DNA of 64,000 bases from Eriocheir sinensis (lineage: Eukaryota; Arthropoda; Malacostraca; Decapoda; Varunidae), in the NCBI RefSeq assembly GCF_024679095.1, contig NC_066509.1, forward strand, positions 21,599,424 through 21,663,423, in the 5' to 3' direction. The first letter of the stretch is position 1. Each line of letters begins with the position of its first letter. The notes beneath the pieces are model-generated. The model saw only the letters and a program-made list of their open reading frames with translations. It did not search any database and was not told the DNA's origin. This document shows, one piece after another, positions 1 through 15,154 of the stretch. A program made the position numbers and the translations under genes.

Positions 1-143
1 GCGTACGCGATACAGAGATGTGGTGAACTGGCCCCTGAGGCACTGCCAGCCTCTGAGGGGCCACAACGGTCAAAACCGCTGACACCGCGGGATTAGTGTT
101 GCCCCAGGCAAGGTGCCTATATTCAGAACTAACATTACCCACA
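1..143 (-). repeat. 3' LTR, partial
   Basis: This stretch matches 5153-5295 without gaps, with differences at two neighbouring sites near position 20 and one near 67. It ends in ...CCCACA at 143, matching the 5' end of the other LTR (TGTGGG on the minus strand). About 100 bp of this LTR lies left of the window. Confidence 0.95.
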
Positions 144-159
144 TCTCCCTCCCCCCTTC
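144..159 (-). other. Polypurine tract of the LTR retrotransposon
   Basis: On the minus strand this is an uninterrupted 16-base purine run directly abutting the TG start of the 3' LTR. It sits exactly where the plus-strand primer of an LTR retrotransposon is expected. Confidence 0.9.
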
Positions 160-318
160 ACGCTCATAGTCCTAGTCTTGAGCGGGTGCCTTGGCTCTGA
201 GCCGCTCCGAGCGACGGGGCACAGCGAGGTGAGGTGAGTCCGGGCGTGGAGGAGACTCGTCCACGACCGGGGTGTCGACTGCAGGGGGCGGAACCGGCCG
301 AAGGAAACGGCGGTTCCT

Positions 319-3177
319 CTACAAGATGCGGCCGCTCGGCATCCGGAAGTGATAGGCCCTAGACCGGCCGGCGCCCATTACCGTGCCCACCTTGTCCCAA
401 CGCTGCGTGGTTGGGTCCTGGATGCGCACGAGAGCACCTGTCTTCAGCGGCTGAAGCGGGCGGGCATGGGCGTCATACCGGGCCTTGGCATCTCGGGCAC
501 GGGTAGCGGCGCGGCGGTCACAGCTCTCGGCTCTGGCCTGCCACTCCTTCGCGAAGGCTTTGGCATGGGCAGGGACGCAGGAACGGTTAGGACGGCTGTA
601 CAAGACCTGGGCCGGGGAGCGGCCCGTGGAGTTCGGTGTGTTACGCAGCTCCAGAAGGCCTTTGTCGAACGCCTCACAGTCGATGTTACCGGACGGGGCC
701 ACCTTCAGGATGAGGTGTTTAACTGCTTTCATTGCAGCTTCGGCGTGTCCGTTCGACTGTGGGTAGTTGGGCGATGACACGTTGTGGCGGACCCCCCATC
801 GCTCCAAAAATTCCTCGAGCTCCCGGCTGGTGAACTGAGGGCCTCCATCAGTCCGCAGACGCACAGGGACACCCAGATCACGGAAGAGGCGCCGGAAGTA
901 GCGGATGGTGGCGGCAGACGTCGTGTCGGAGCCGCAGGTGACCACCACAGGCCAGCCAGAGAGTCGGTCGACGACGACTAGGAAGTGTTTCCCAGCCGCG
1001 GCGAAGAAGTCGGCCGACACTGACTCGAAGGGCCTGGTGGGGTTGTCGTCGCACAACAAGTGCTCCTGCTGCTGGCTAGGTAGCATAACCTGGCACGGCT
1101 CACAGGCGCGGACAGTGCTGACGATGTCCGCGTCTATGCCGGGCCAATACACGGCCTGACGAGCGCGGCGCTTGGTGGCTTCGGCCCCGCGATGACTATC
1201 ATGGAGGCGGGACAGGACACGGCGACGAAGGGCTGCGGGGACGACCACACGAGCACCATACAAGACGAGGTCCCCATCTGCGTAGAGGTCCTCCCGGAAC
1301 TTCCAGTACGGGCGGAGGGCGTTGTGGAGGTCAAAGCGGTCGCGAGGAAACCCGGTCCGTACCTTCTCCAGGAGCTTGGTGTAGGAGGGGTCGTCGCGGG
1401 CCGCCTTCCGCAACTCCTCGAGTGCCAGATCCTCGTCAGGAGCTGACGAAGGCTGGGGGCGAGCGAGGGAGTGTACGGCCTGCAGAGTGACGCCGCTGCT
1501 GACGGAGAGGCTGGCATTCGTGCCGAGCATCTCGTCTTCCGGCGTCGGGCGGCTGACGGGAAAGCGGGAAAGGGCATCGGGGATGCAGAGGTCCTTGCCC
1601 GCACGCCACACCGCTGTGAAGATGAACGCCGAGATTTTCTCCTTCAGCCGCTGGAGGCGGGGATTCTCGACGGCGTCCAGCGTGTAGCTATTCAGGATCG
1701 GGACCAAGGGCCTGTGGTCGGTGATGAGGTCGAAGTGTTGTAGGCCAATCAGGTAAAACTTGCACTTCGACATGGCCCATACCACTGCCAGTAACTCCAG
1801 CTCGATGGTGGCGTAGCGAGTCTCAGTATCGGTGAGGAATCGCGAGCCACACTGGACCAGGCGGAACTTTCCTCCTCCGTGGTCCTGCAGGAGGGCGTAA
1901 CCTACGCCGTACAGGCGCGAGGCGTCCGTCTGCAGGGTGGTGGGGAGGGCTGGGTTGAACGTGGCAAGGACCGGAGGACTTGACAGGGCCTCCTTCACCT
2001 TTTGGAAGGCCTGGTCATGGTCAGGTGTCCACGTGAACGTCCTTTTCGGGCTCATCAGGGGACGAAGAGGTAAGGCAGCGGCGGTGATGTCGGGAGATAA
2101 TTCTGCCAGCTGGTTCACCAATCCCATGAATGACCTGAGATCCGTCAGATTGGAAGGCGTGGCGAAGTCTGCTATAGCTCGCACTTTCTCCGGGTCGGCC
2201 GCAATACCATCCCCTGAGAGCCGGTAACCGCAGAAGGACACAGTCGGAGCAGCCACGACAAACTTATCGGCGTTGAGAGTGATGCCGTGCGTCCTGCACC
2301 GAGATAGTACCTTATCGATGCTGCGGAGGTGCGTGAGGTAGTCTTTGTCGGAGAGCAGCACGTCGTCCACTACCTTCACACAGTTGGTCACGCCTTGGAG
2401 TGCCGTGTCGCCGCGTAAACAGAAGGCGTCGCCCGTGGCGGCGAAACCCAGGGGGCATCGACAGTAGCGAAAACGTCCGTAAGGCGTGATGAAAGTGGTG
2501 AGTGGCTGATCTTCCTCTTCCAGCGGAATCTGCCAGTAACCACAAAGGGCGTCGACCGTCGTGAAGAACCGCGCCTCCGGGTCCACGCTCCGTATTGCTG
2601 TGAAGGGCGTGGGCGAAGGATGGGCTGGACGGGACACCTGGCTCTTTAGCTTCGACAAGTCGGTGGTGATGCGGACACCACCGTTAGGCTTGGCCACAGC
2701 CACTAAGGGGTGACACCAAGGGGATGGGTCGTCGCCCGCGGGGGCAATGACGCCTTGAGTCACCATAGAATCCAGTTCTTGCTTGACTGCATCCCTGAAG
2801 GCGAGAGGGATGACCCTGGGAGTGTGTATGGCGAACGGCTGCGCGTCCTCCCGCAGGTGGATTCTCATCGGGGGACCCGCCATCGCCTTCAATGGCGCGG
2901 TCCTTAAGGCCTCCTTCGTCACCAGCACGTCCGAGTACTCCTTCAGGAAGTACTCCTTAGCTTCCGACGGGGACGTGTGAATATGGAGGGCGGGAGGTGG
3001 CTGCGTGTGCTGGCTCGGGTGAGGTGCGAAGGCCGCTGGGTGGCCTTGGGTGGCGGCGCGCGGTGCGCTGCTGCCCGTGCCTCGCTTACCCGGGCGGCGG
3101 CCGCGGCGGGCCGGGCGGCTGGTATCTGCCTCGGGAAGTCGGCGGGAACCACACCCAGCGCCTTGCAGTGCTCCCAC
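319..3177 (-). CDS. pol: Gypsy pol: reverse transcriptase, RNase H, integrase
   Basis: This 952-codon open frame carries the element's replication and integration enzymes. RT spans about residues 105-320; its catalytic box reads VVDD at 269-272 instead of the usual Y-x-D-D, with both aspartates present. RNase H follows with D418, E459 and D487 and a PDALSR end near 533-538. Integrase has a zinc-binding region (H659, H662, C692, C695) and a complete D723, D777, E813 triad with 35 residues between the last two. The first codon is GTG, not ATG, and the first 60 or so residues overlap the protease frame and look non-coding, so the true product is probably made as a fusion with the upstream frame. 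The catalytic domains have no stops. The frame ends shortly before the polypurine tract. Confidence 0.95.
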   Translation of the reverse strand: MGALQGAGCGSRRLPEADTSRPARRGRRPGKRGTGSSAPRAATQGHPAAFAPHPSQHTQPPPALHIHTSPSEAKEYFLKEYSDVLVTKEALRTAPLKAMAGPPMRIHLREDAQPFAIHTPRVIPLAFRDAVKQELDSMVTQGVIAPAGDDPSPWCHPLVAVAKPNGGVRITTDLSKLKSQVSRPAHPSPTPFTAIRSVDPEARFFTTVDALCGYWQIPLEEEDQPLTTFITPYGRFRYCRCPLGFAATGDAFCLRGDTALQGVTNCVKVVDDVLLSDKDYLTHLRSIDKVLSRCRTHGITLNADKFVVAAPTVSFCGYRLSGDGIAADPEKVRAIADFATPSNLTDLRSFMGLVNQLAELSPDITAAALPLRPLMSPKRTFTWTPDHDQAFQKVKEALSSPPVLATFNPALPTTLQTDASRLYGVGYALLQDHGGGKFRLVQCGSRFLTDTETRYATIELELLAVVWAMSKCKFYLIGLQHFDLITDHRPLVPILNSYTLDAVENPRLQRLKEKISAFIFTAVWRAGKDLCIPDALSRFPVSRPTPEDEMLGTNASLSVSSGVTLQAVHSLARPQPSSAPDEDLALEELRKAARDDPSYTKLLEKVRTGFPRDRFDLHNALRPYWKFREDLYADGDLVLYGARVVVPAALRRRVLSRLHDSHRGAEATKRRARQAVYWPGIDADIVSTVRACEPCQVMLPSQQQEHLLCDDNPTRPFESVSADFFAAAGKHFLVVVDRLSGWPVVVTCGSDTTSAATIRYFRRLFRDLGVPVRLRTDGGPQFTSRELEEFLERWGVRHNVSSPNYPQSNGHAEAAMKAVKHLILKVAPSGNIDCEAFDKGLLELRNTPNSTGRSPAQVLYSRPNRSCVPAHAKAFAKEWQARAESCDRRAATRARDAKARYDAHARPLQPLKTGALVRIQDPTTQRWDKVGTVMGAGRSRAYHFRMPSGRIL

Positions 3178-3563
3178 GAGAGCAGAGGCGTGGTAAGAGA
3201 GGACTGCACGTCGATCCAGCCTTCACACGACCTATCGCCGTACGTGAGCTCTACTTGGAAGGAGCCCACCGCAGCTTGCATCTGTGAGCCGTCCGCGTTG
3301 TAATAGTTGATGTCGGGGGGCGGTTGCAAGTCGCGTTGGTGGAGGCCTAAGCTCTTGAGGTGCTGAAGGCCTATCACCGTAACATCAGCGCCGGTGTCGG
3401 GTATCACGTCAATCCGGCCAGACGTGTCGCCCTGGGTGACAGCGACGCGGATGGTGGGGGAAGGTTGGGCCCTGGGGCGCGTGTTGGAGTCCACTCGCCG
3501 GACGTGGCCCGCACGCTCCTCGGAGTGGCTCGGGGCCGTGTCGGGTGGCTGCGTCCGAACCAC
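2943..3563 (-). CDS. Gypsy retropepsin-like protease segment
   Basis: This is an aspartic protease that would cut the Gag-Pol polyprotein. The active-site DTGA is at residues 56-59 in a typical hydrophobic setting, and a downstream leucine-rich segment fits the second half of the retropepsin fold. The nominal first codon is GTG. The frame is the same as gag and is separated from it only by the TGA at 3621-3623, so it is best seen as the continuation of gag. The last 60 or so residues (Ala/Arg/Pro-rich, GC-rich DNA) overlap the pol frame and are probably spurious. Entry into pol needs a -1 shift somewhere in about 2990-3177. No convincing slippery heptamer was seen there, so an indel is equally possible. 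Confidence 0.88.
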   Translation of the reverse strand: MVRTQPPDTAPSHSEERAGHVRRVDSNTRPRAQPSPTIRVAVTQGDTSGRIDVIPDTGADVTVIGLQHLKSLGLHQRDLQPPPDINYYNADGSQMQAAVGSFQVELTYGDRSCEGWIDVQSSLTTPLLSWEHCKALGVVPADFPRQIPAARPAAAAARVSEARAAAHRAPPPKATQRPSHLTRASTRSHLPPSIFTRPRRKLRSTS

Positions 3564-3620
3564 GCCAAGGGAAGGACCCTTCCTCGGTTTGGGTTTTTTG
3601 GGCTTGTTGAGGCTGCAGAA

Positions 3621-4802
3621 TCAGTCGTAGTGCCCCACGCGAAGGCACACGCCGCATTGAACCCCTTTGGCGGAACACTTAACGGTGTACATACTGTGCC
3701 CCTCGCGGCCACAACCGTGGCAGGGTGCCGCGGCGGCTGGGCACGGCTTGGAGCCGTGCTGCGTGCCACAGCTGCTGCAGGCTGTGCTGGAGGGGGGCGT
3801 GGATGTTTTGGCACCAGCTTTCTCCGCGTGGGCCGCCTTCTTACCCTTCTTGTACTGTGAGACGCCTCTCACGGCAGTGGACGGGGTCTCTATTTCAGAG
3901 TACGTCACATCGGTGGCCTCATACGACCGACATTTCGTCACTGTCTCTTGAAGCGTGCGGGAGGCGTCCATGGTGATAAGCTCTCGCCTCAACTCCCCGT
4001 TGCGAACTCCCATCAACAAGGCATGCTTCATCCAGACTTCCTCGCAACGTGCCCCTGAGCACACTTCAATCTCTTCCGAAAGACCCTTGAGACGTGCGTA
4101 GAAGTCGGTGAAGCTCTCACCCTCGGCTTGCTTACAGGTGGAGAAGGCACGGCGACGGATCACTTCGTTATTCTGACCCTTCACGTGCTCCTGCAGGAGG
4201 TCAAGCACCTTTTCCACCGTGTGCGGGGAGTCGACGGGGATCTGAAGCGAGGTCTCCAAATCACTCAGTGTCTTCGTGGAGAAGCACGCCCTCAGCTCTG
4301 CACGCTGCATGTCTTGGGGCATGCTCGACAGGCGACGCATTGTGGCGTGATCATTCCACCGGCTCCTCCATATCCGGAATTGTCGGAACGTCCCATCATG
4401 AGCGAGAGGCGGAGGAGTGGCGGCGGAGGCCTTGATGGGGGCCTTCTCGGTTGGAGGGGAGACGCGCTGCTGCGTGGCACTCGTAAGCAGTGCCTCGATG
4501 CGCCGTGTGTCTTCCTCGCGACGCACTCGCTCTTCCTCGCGCCGAAGCCGTTCGTCTTCCCGACGCACTCGCTCTTCCTCGCGGCGTTGTGCCGCGTCCT
4601 CACGCATCCATTGTAGAAAGCACGACATGTCCATCCCTTGCGAGGCGGAGGAGGAGGAAGGGGAGGGAGGCGTGGGTGCCTCCTCCCTGCCCTCGGGCTG
4701 CGCGGGCTCCGATGGTTCATCCATCAGGGGCGAGGTAGCGGGGGTGGCGGGCGAGGTGGCGGTGGCGTTACTCCTGGTGTTCCGAACACCGCGCTTGCCC
4801 AT
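3621..4802 (-). CDS. gag: Gypsy Gag with CCHC zinc knuckles, ended by an in-frame TGA
   Basis: This is the capsid/nucleocapsid polyprotein, 393 codons from an ATG at 4802. The N-terminal part is Pro/Ser-rich, then a strongly charged Arg/Glu helix-like stretch, a central capsid-like region, and a Cys-rich C-terminus. One knuckle (CHGC...GH...C, with a longer final spacing) is complete. The second begins CGVC...GH, but TGA at 3621-3623 falls between its His and final Cys, and the missing Cys is encoded just beyond the stop. Because the same frame continues into protease, the stop is either a recent nonsense mutation or a read-through site. There is no close upstream ATG in frame. Confidence 0.92.
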   Translation of the reverse strand: MGKRGVRNTRSNATATSPATPATSPLMDEPSEPAQPEGREEAPTPPSPSSSSASQGMDMSCFLQWMREDAAQRREEERVRREDERLRREEERVRREEDTRRIEALLTSATQQRVSPPTEKAPIKASAATPPPLAHDGTFRQFRIWRSRWNDHATMRRLSSMPQDMQRAELRACFSTKTLSDLETSLQIPVDSPHTVEKVLDLLQEHVKGQNNEVIRRRAFSTCKQAEGESFTDFYARLKGLSEEIEVCSGARCEEVWMKHALLMGVRNGELRRELITMDASRTLQETVTKCRSYEATDVTYSEIETPSTAVRGVSQYKKGKKAAHAEKAGAKTSTPPSSTACSSCGTQHGSKPCPAAAAPCHGCGREGHSMYTVKCSAKGVQCGVCLRVGHYD

Positions 4803-5034
4803 ATGTACACTTAATACTGCGTTATTTCAACGATATATAGGGGCGGCGCCTCGACAGCTCGAACCGCATATAAATCGTAAATAACCATACAGTAATAAGC
4901 GGAGTTCACGAGCGGGTGTGGCCCTGGGCCTCACTCACCGGCACAGGTCAAAAAGGGCACGCACGGAATGCGGGCGGCTGGCCGTTACGCCAACCGGCTT
5001 GTACACTGCTTTTCACTATTTCTCTTTCCACAGA
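4803..5034 (-). other. Untranslated leader of the Gypsy element
   Basis: About 230 bp lie between the primer-binding site and the gag ATG. No conserved domain or long frame is visible. Packaging and leader functions are expected here by position only. Confidence 0.6.
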
Positions 5035-5052
5035 ATCCTACTCACTGCGCCA
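5035..5052 (-). other. tRNA primer-binding site
   Basis: On the minus strand, directly after the LTR, the sequence starts TGGCGCAGTGAGTAGGAT. TGG is the complement of the universal tRNA CCA end. The TGGCGCAGT start resembles the tRNA-Ser-type sites of Drosophila 297/17.6 elements. The assignment to tRNA-Ser is inference. Confidence 0.82.
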
Positions 5053-5295
5053 TGTTGGTCAGGTACTTGTCGACACTTGTAATCATTGGATAGACAAACA
5101 CAACTAAAGTCCGTATATTCTATGGAAAGTAACAGAGAAAGAACGAGTACGTGCGTACGCGATACAGAGACGGGGTGAACTGGCCCCTGAGGCACTGCCA
5201 GCCTCTGAGGGGCCACAGCGGTCAAAACCGCTGACACCGCGGGATTAGTGTTGCCCCAGGCAAGGTGCCTATATTCAGAACTAACATTACCCACA
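5053..5295 (-). repeat. 5' LTR (243 bp)
   Basis: Read on the minus strand it starts TGTGGG and ends ACCAACA, giving the canonical TG...CA termini. The right end is fixed by the end of homology with 1-143, and the left end by the primer-binding site. It is short for a Gypsy LTR. I did not identify a convincing TATA box or AATAAA. Confidence 0.92.
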
Positions 5296-6600
<1,305 letters not shown>

Positions 6601-6657
6601 AACTCACGAGCTTGCCAATAGTTGAGTTATCACGTCAATATAATGTGTATCCGTGGT

Positions 6658-6797
6658 GTTGTATGTGTGTGTGTGTATGTGTGTGTGTGTGTGTGTCAAA
6701 CAAATGGTCGTACACACATATAGAGAGAAGTTATCGTTTCCTGTCCACACACACACACACTTACACACACACACACACACACACAAACACACACACT
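6658..6797. repeat. (TG)n followed by (CA)n, inverted arrangement
   Basis: A TG tract (about 6664-6697) and a CA tract (about 6747-6797) are separated by about 50 bp, so the two can pair into a hairpin. Confidence 0.9.
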
Positions 6798-7505
6798 GCT
6801 CCAGTAAGACTATATTTAGAGTTACTCTCTTATCTTTTTTTATTATGTCAGTTTGTGCTCCGTGCATGTCTGTTTCTGTTCTTGTATTTTATTTTTCTTC
6901 CATTCCTCTTTTTCCTCAGCCTGTTTCGTTTTCTTGTTTGTTTTGTTCTTGTATGTGTCAGGTTTTTCTTCTTCCCTCTTCTCCTTTTCCGGGTGTCAGT
7001 TTGTTTTCCTTGTACGTGTGTTTTTTGTGTGTGTTTTGGGGTGATAAATGTGGGGTAAGGTTGGTAAGGTTTTTTTTTTTTCTTAACTCTTCCCTTTATT
7101 TCCTTCCATTTTCTCCAGTTGTTTCTTATATGTTTATATGTCTGTCCTTTCGTTGTTTGTTTTGAGGTTTTTATTAGAAATGGACTTGTTAGTAATGTCA
7201 CATTCTCCATATTTTCCTTCTATTTTCTTGCGTTTAAGTTCTTGGTGTATTACCTCGTACGTGCATGTTTTTTTTTATTCCTTTTAATGTTAGAAGGAGA
7301 CTTAATGGCAGTTATTTTTCTCCGCTTTCTTCTTTTTTTCCTATATTTTTCTGATTTGTATTTTTTTTTCTATGTTGTCCTCCATTCACGTTTGTCTTGA
7401 TTTACATTCACTAATTCGTATTTATGCAGGGAGACAGGCAGGCTGAGAGATATATCTTATTGTTGCATTTGTTTCTAATTTACATACACAAGTTTATCCA
7501 TGCCT
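6798..7505. other. T-rich non-coding DNA
   Basis: Long T runs and TTC/TTG-rich sequence. The open frames are Phe/Leu/Val/Cys low complexity. No motif recognised. Confidence 0.6.
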
Positions 7506-7878
7506 TCATTCACAGTGCAGTTGAATAGCCAACCACACAGACAAGCAGACAGAGGCAGCCACAGACCAACACAGAGCAAGACAAACTGACAACCAGATAG
7601 ACAGGCAAGCAGTTAACCAGTCAGTCATTTGTGCAGAGAAGCAAACAAATAAACAAACAAACAGACACTGAGACCAGCAGAGACACACACAAAGACAAAC
7701 AGACAAACAGGCAGACAGGAAGGCAAACAAGCTGACAGCAGGAGCAAACCAGTCAGCCATTTATACAGACTAACAGTCAGACATACAAACAGACAGCCAT
7801 TGAAACCACCAGAGACACACACAAAGACAAACAAACAGGAAGGCAAGCGGGCAGGCAACTAACCAGTCAGTTCTATGA

Positions 7879-7910
<32 letters not shown>
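7506..7910. repeat. Degenerate tandem repeat of about 115-135 bp plus (AC)n
   Basis: The anchor AACCAGTCAG recurs near 7616, 7747 and 7861, followed each time by related sequence rich in CAGACA/CAAACA. A third, weaker unit precedes them from about 7515. A (CA)n tract closes the array at about 7880-7910. Cys/Val/Leu frames on the minus strand are by-products. Confidence 0.8.
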
Positions 7911-7913
<3 letters not shown>

Positions 7914-8265
7914 CGGCCCTCCCTCTCCCCCCACCCCGCTAACTTCTACGCCCACACGCCCACAAATAAATCACTGCACACTTCCCATTCCATTACCTGA
8001 TATATGGCCGTGGGACTTTACACTGATCTTGGTATCCAGCAGTGCCTGGCTGATCACCTAAAAACCGGGAGGAGGAGACGAGGGGGGAGGGGGGCAGATA
8101 ATGGCGGACCAAACTAGTTCACCGCCTGGACACCTCAAGTCTTGAAAGGCGAGGAGGCAAATCACTCGAACAGGAGAATCCAGGAGTATAAAATTTGGTC
8201 CGTGCGTTCCATCTCCAATACAACTCGATTTAGAAGATCCTTGCGCTCTTGACCTGCTTCCACGT
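7911..8265. other. Unassigned, mixed-composition sequence
   Basis: No open frame, repeat or motif that I can support. A TATAAAA string near 8185 has no associated gene. Confidence 0.5.
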
Positions 8266-8485
8266 GTTCTTAGGACAGGTGTGGGAGAAGATAGATAGGC
8301 AGGAAGATAATATATACTAACATGCCTTTAGGACAGTTGGGAAAAATAATCTTGACAGGAAGGTAATATTATAATATATTTTGGACATTTCTGGCAAGAT
8401 CGCGAGGCAGGTGATATACATATACTAGCATTCCTTCAGGACGGATGAAGGAAACGGAAAGGTAGACGGGCAGGTAATATAAATG
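8266..8485. repeat. Degenerate minisatellite, about 55-bp unit, four copies
   Basis: Units begin with TTAGGACA-like strings near 8270, 8330, 8380 and 8434. Each is followed by an AGG..GG(C/A)AGG and a TAATATA-like segment. Confidence 0.7.
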
Positions 8486-9055
8486 AGGCAAGTTTATTAG
8501 ACCTATCAGTAAGTTTATAAGTAAGTTTAGACGTATTAGTAAGTTTATTAAAAAAGTTAGGTAGGTAAGTTAAGTAAGGAAACATTACCAGGTAAGAGCA
8601 GGTGTAGGAGCTACATGAAAATGACAACTAGACAGGTAGCTCAGCGAGGCGTGGTAACAGAGATAGGCACAGCAAGGCAGACCAATAAAAAGACAGACAG
8701 ACAGGCAGAGAGGCTAAGACGGACACGTACAGACGGACACACATTCAGATGAGCCTCATACAGTCATAGGTATATGCATACATATATTCATTTTTTCCCA
8801 CGTTTTTGTTTATATAAATGTAAACTTGGGGGCTAAGGCTAAATCTGCACGTTGCCTCGATGCTCATTTCCGTCTCTTGTACAAAAATACACATTAAGGT
8901 TAAATTAAGTGCACAGTAAAGACATTCACACACGGAGACGCGAACTTTAGGCGACTAAACCCTCTTTGCTATTTTTACATATTCAGCATTCAAACATACA
9001 TACATATATACATACATTACTGAAGTTTGGATATCGGAAGTCCATCGCTATCGGC

Positions 9056-9058
<3 letters not shown>
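8486..9058. other. Unassigned, A/T-rich; contains a short dispersed repeat
   Basis: AAGT/TTAG-rich up to about 8585, then CAGACA-rich. Positions 8847-8880 resemble 49469-49503 (CTGCACGTTGC...TCCGTC), suggesting a fragment of a dispersed repeat. No gene seen. Confidence 0.5.

Positions 9059-9131
<73 letters not shown>
9059..9131. repeat. (AC)n microsatellite
   Basis: Uninterrupted AC dinucleotides, about 73 bp. Confidence 0.97.
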
Positions 9132-9132
<1 letters not shown>

Positions 9133-9355
9133 CAAGACTGCTTAACGTTCCAGAAATGCTATGTTTGAGAAATGAAAAAAAAAAGAGAAAGAGAGAAAGA
9201 AGAAAGGGATGAAGGGGATGACGCCGAGAAGGGAGGAAAGGGGAAGAGAAAGAGAGAGGGAGAGAAACAGAGGAAGAAAAAATAGATGCAGCGGTTGGTA
9301 AGATTATAAAAAGCAGAGAAAGCACAAAAAAGAAAACTGCTGCATTATAAAGCGA

Positions 9356-9939
<584 letters not shown>

Positions 9940-10013
<74 letters not shown>
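9940..10013. repeat. (AC)n microsatellite
   Basis: AC dinucleotides over about 74 bp with one AA interruption. Confidence 0.97.
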
Positions 10014-10300
10014 CCTCTTCTTCTCTAAGTTCATTTGCTTCATCTTACTCACTCTATAAGTTAAAGGAAGACGGTTTCAAACATTCCGCAGGTTTATCAG
10101 TTTTAACAAGTTATCGTTTTTGTCTCCTGCACGTCTGTGGCACTTTGCTCCTCTCTCTAAGTTCATTCACCTCATCTTACTGTCTGTATAATGTGAGTGA
10201 CCGTTTCAAACATTTACTCAGGTTTTTCAGTATTCGCAAAGGTTTTCACAGTTTTAGAGTGTTCCGTTAATTGTACTGCCGTGATTGTAATACTTTGTGT
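10014..10300. repeat. Two-copy tandem duplication, about 140-bp unit
   Basis: Both units contain TCTAAGTTCATT, CATCTTACT, GTTTCAAACATT, CAGGTTT and a closing TACTTTG/CACTTTG. Unit 1 is about 10014-10148 and unit 2 about 10149-10300. They are clearly diverged. Confidence 0.8.
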
Positions 10301-10695
10301 CCTCCTACGAGTGCTGATTCCATTACGAACAGCCCATCTACCTACTAAAGGCCGCTCGTTTCAATGAAGCTTTTTGATATTACTTTGTGTTTGACGTTGA
10401 ATGCCGCAAATCCCTTTAACCTTAGGCGTTTAGCTGACAAAGTAGCTTAAGAATTTCCTTACCGGAGAAAGAATAACGAGCTAATCTACTCTTTATTTCC
10501 TTTTTTATTGTAATGTTAAGAGCGATATTATGACTCGTCATAATTATAACTGGCATATTTCTACTACATAGCATTTATTAATATTTTTTACGTGTTTAAC
10601 ATAACGTAGTAAGTTACTATATAACTCTGATGTCTTTCTGGATAATGAAAACCTTACATTGTTTCTTTGTCGATAAATATTAGTAATTTTGACAT
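10301..10695. other. Unassigned, A/T-rich sequence
   Basis: No open frame or repeat recognised. Confidence 0.5.
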
Positions 10696-11240
<545 letters not shown>

Positions 11241-11580
11241 TCTTTATGGTAGAAGTAGTCGCCGTGGTGGTGGTAGAGGTGGTTGTAGTAGTAGTGGTAG
11301 TAGTAGTAGTAATAGTAGTAGTAATGATAACAGTAAATGTAGTTCTAGTATTAGTAGTACTATTAATGATAACAGTAAATGTAGTTCTAGTAGTAGTAGT
11401 ACTATTAATGGTAAGAGTAAATGTAGTTCTAGTAGTAGTAGTACTATTAATGATAAGAGTAATTGTAGTTCTAATAGTAGTAGTACTATTAATGATAACA
11501 GTAAATGTAGCTCTAGTAGTAGTAGTAATATTAATGATAAGAGTAAATGTGGTTCCTGTAAAATCAGTGTAATATTAATA
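11241..11580. repeat. 42-bp minisatellite, six copies, within GTA/TAG triplet DNA
   Basis: The string AATG(A/G)TAA(C/G)AGTAA recurs at 11323, 11365, 11407, 11449, 11491 and 11533, exactly 42 bp apart. It sits inside GTA/TAG triplet repeats, and related triplets continue to about 11730. The Val/Leu-rich open frame across it follows from a period divisible by three and is not evidence of a gene. Confidence 0.92.
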
Positions 11581-15005
<3,425 letters not shown>

Positions 15006-15154
15006 ATTTAAACATACATATATATTTACAGACCCAAAGGTGCACTGCCGTGTGGTCCCTATTCAAAGGGCAAAGTCTATATAAAAGAAAAAATATCTAA
15101 AAATAAAAACATACATTATAAATATTCACATAATATATCCACACTGCACTGTCA

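Larger units (their letters stand above)
1..5295 (-). mobile_element. Ty3/Gypsy-type LTR retrotransposon, left end cut by window
   Basis: The element reads right to left: 5' LTR (5053-5295), primer-binding site, untranslated leader, gag, protease, then reverse transcriptase, RNase H and integrase, polypurine tract, and a partial 3' LTR. This RT-RH-IN order is diagnostic of Ty3/Gypsy elements. No env-like frame follows integrase; 160-318 is short untranslated sequence. The two LTRs differ at about 3 of 143 comparable positions, which suggests a fairly recent insertion. The target-site duplication cannot be tested because the left flank is outside the window. One in-frame stop inside the nucleocapsid zinc knuckle and one frame offset before RT mean this copy may not be autonomous. 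Confidence 0.96.

Noticed and set aside
349..2545. Several overlapping plus-strand frames over pol
   Set aside because: Shadows of the minus-strand Gypsy pol, which has complete catalytic motifs.
2990..3177. Programmed -1 frameshift heptamer
   Set aside because: No X-XXY-YYZ string was found in the overlap; kept only as an open question.
8180..8195. TATAAAA as a promoter TATA box
   Set aside because: No gene, initiator or downstream frame nearby; expected by chance in A/T-rich DNA.
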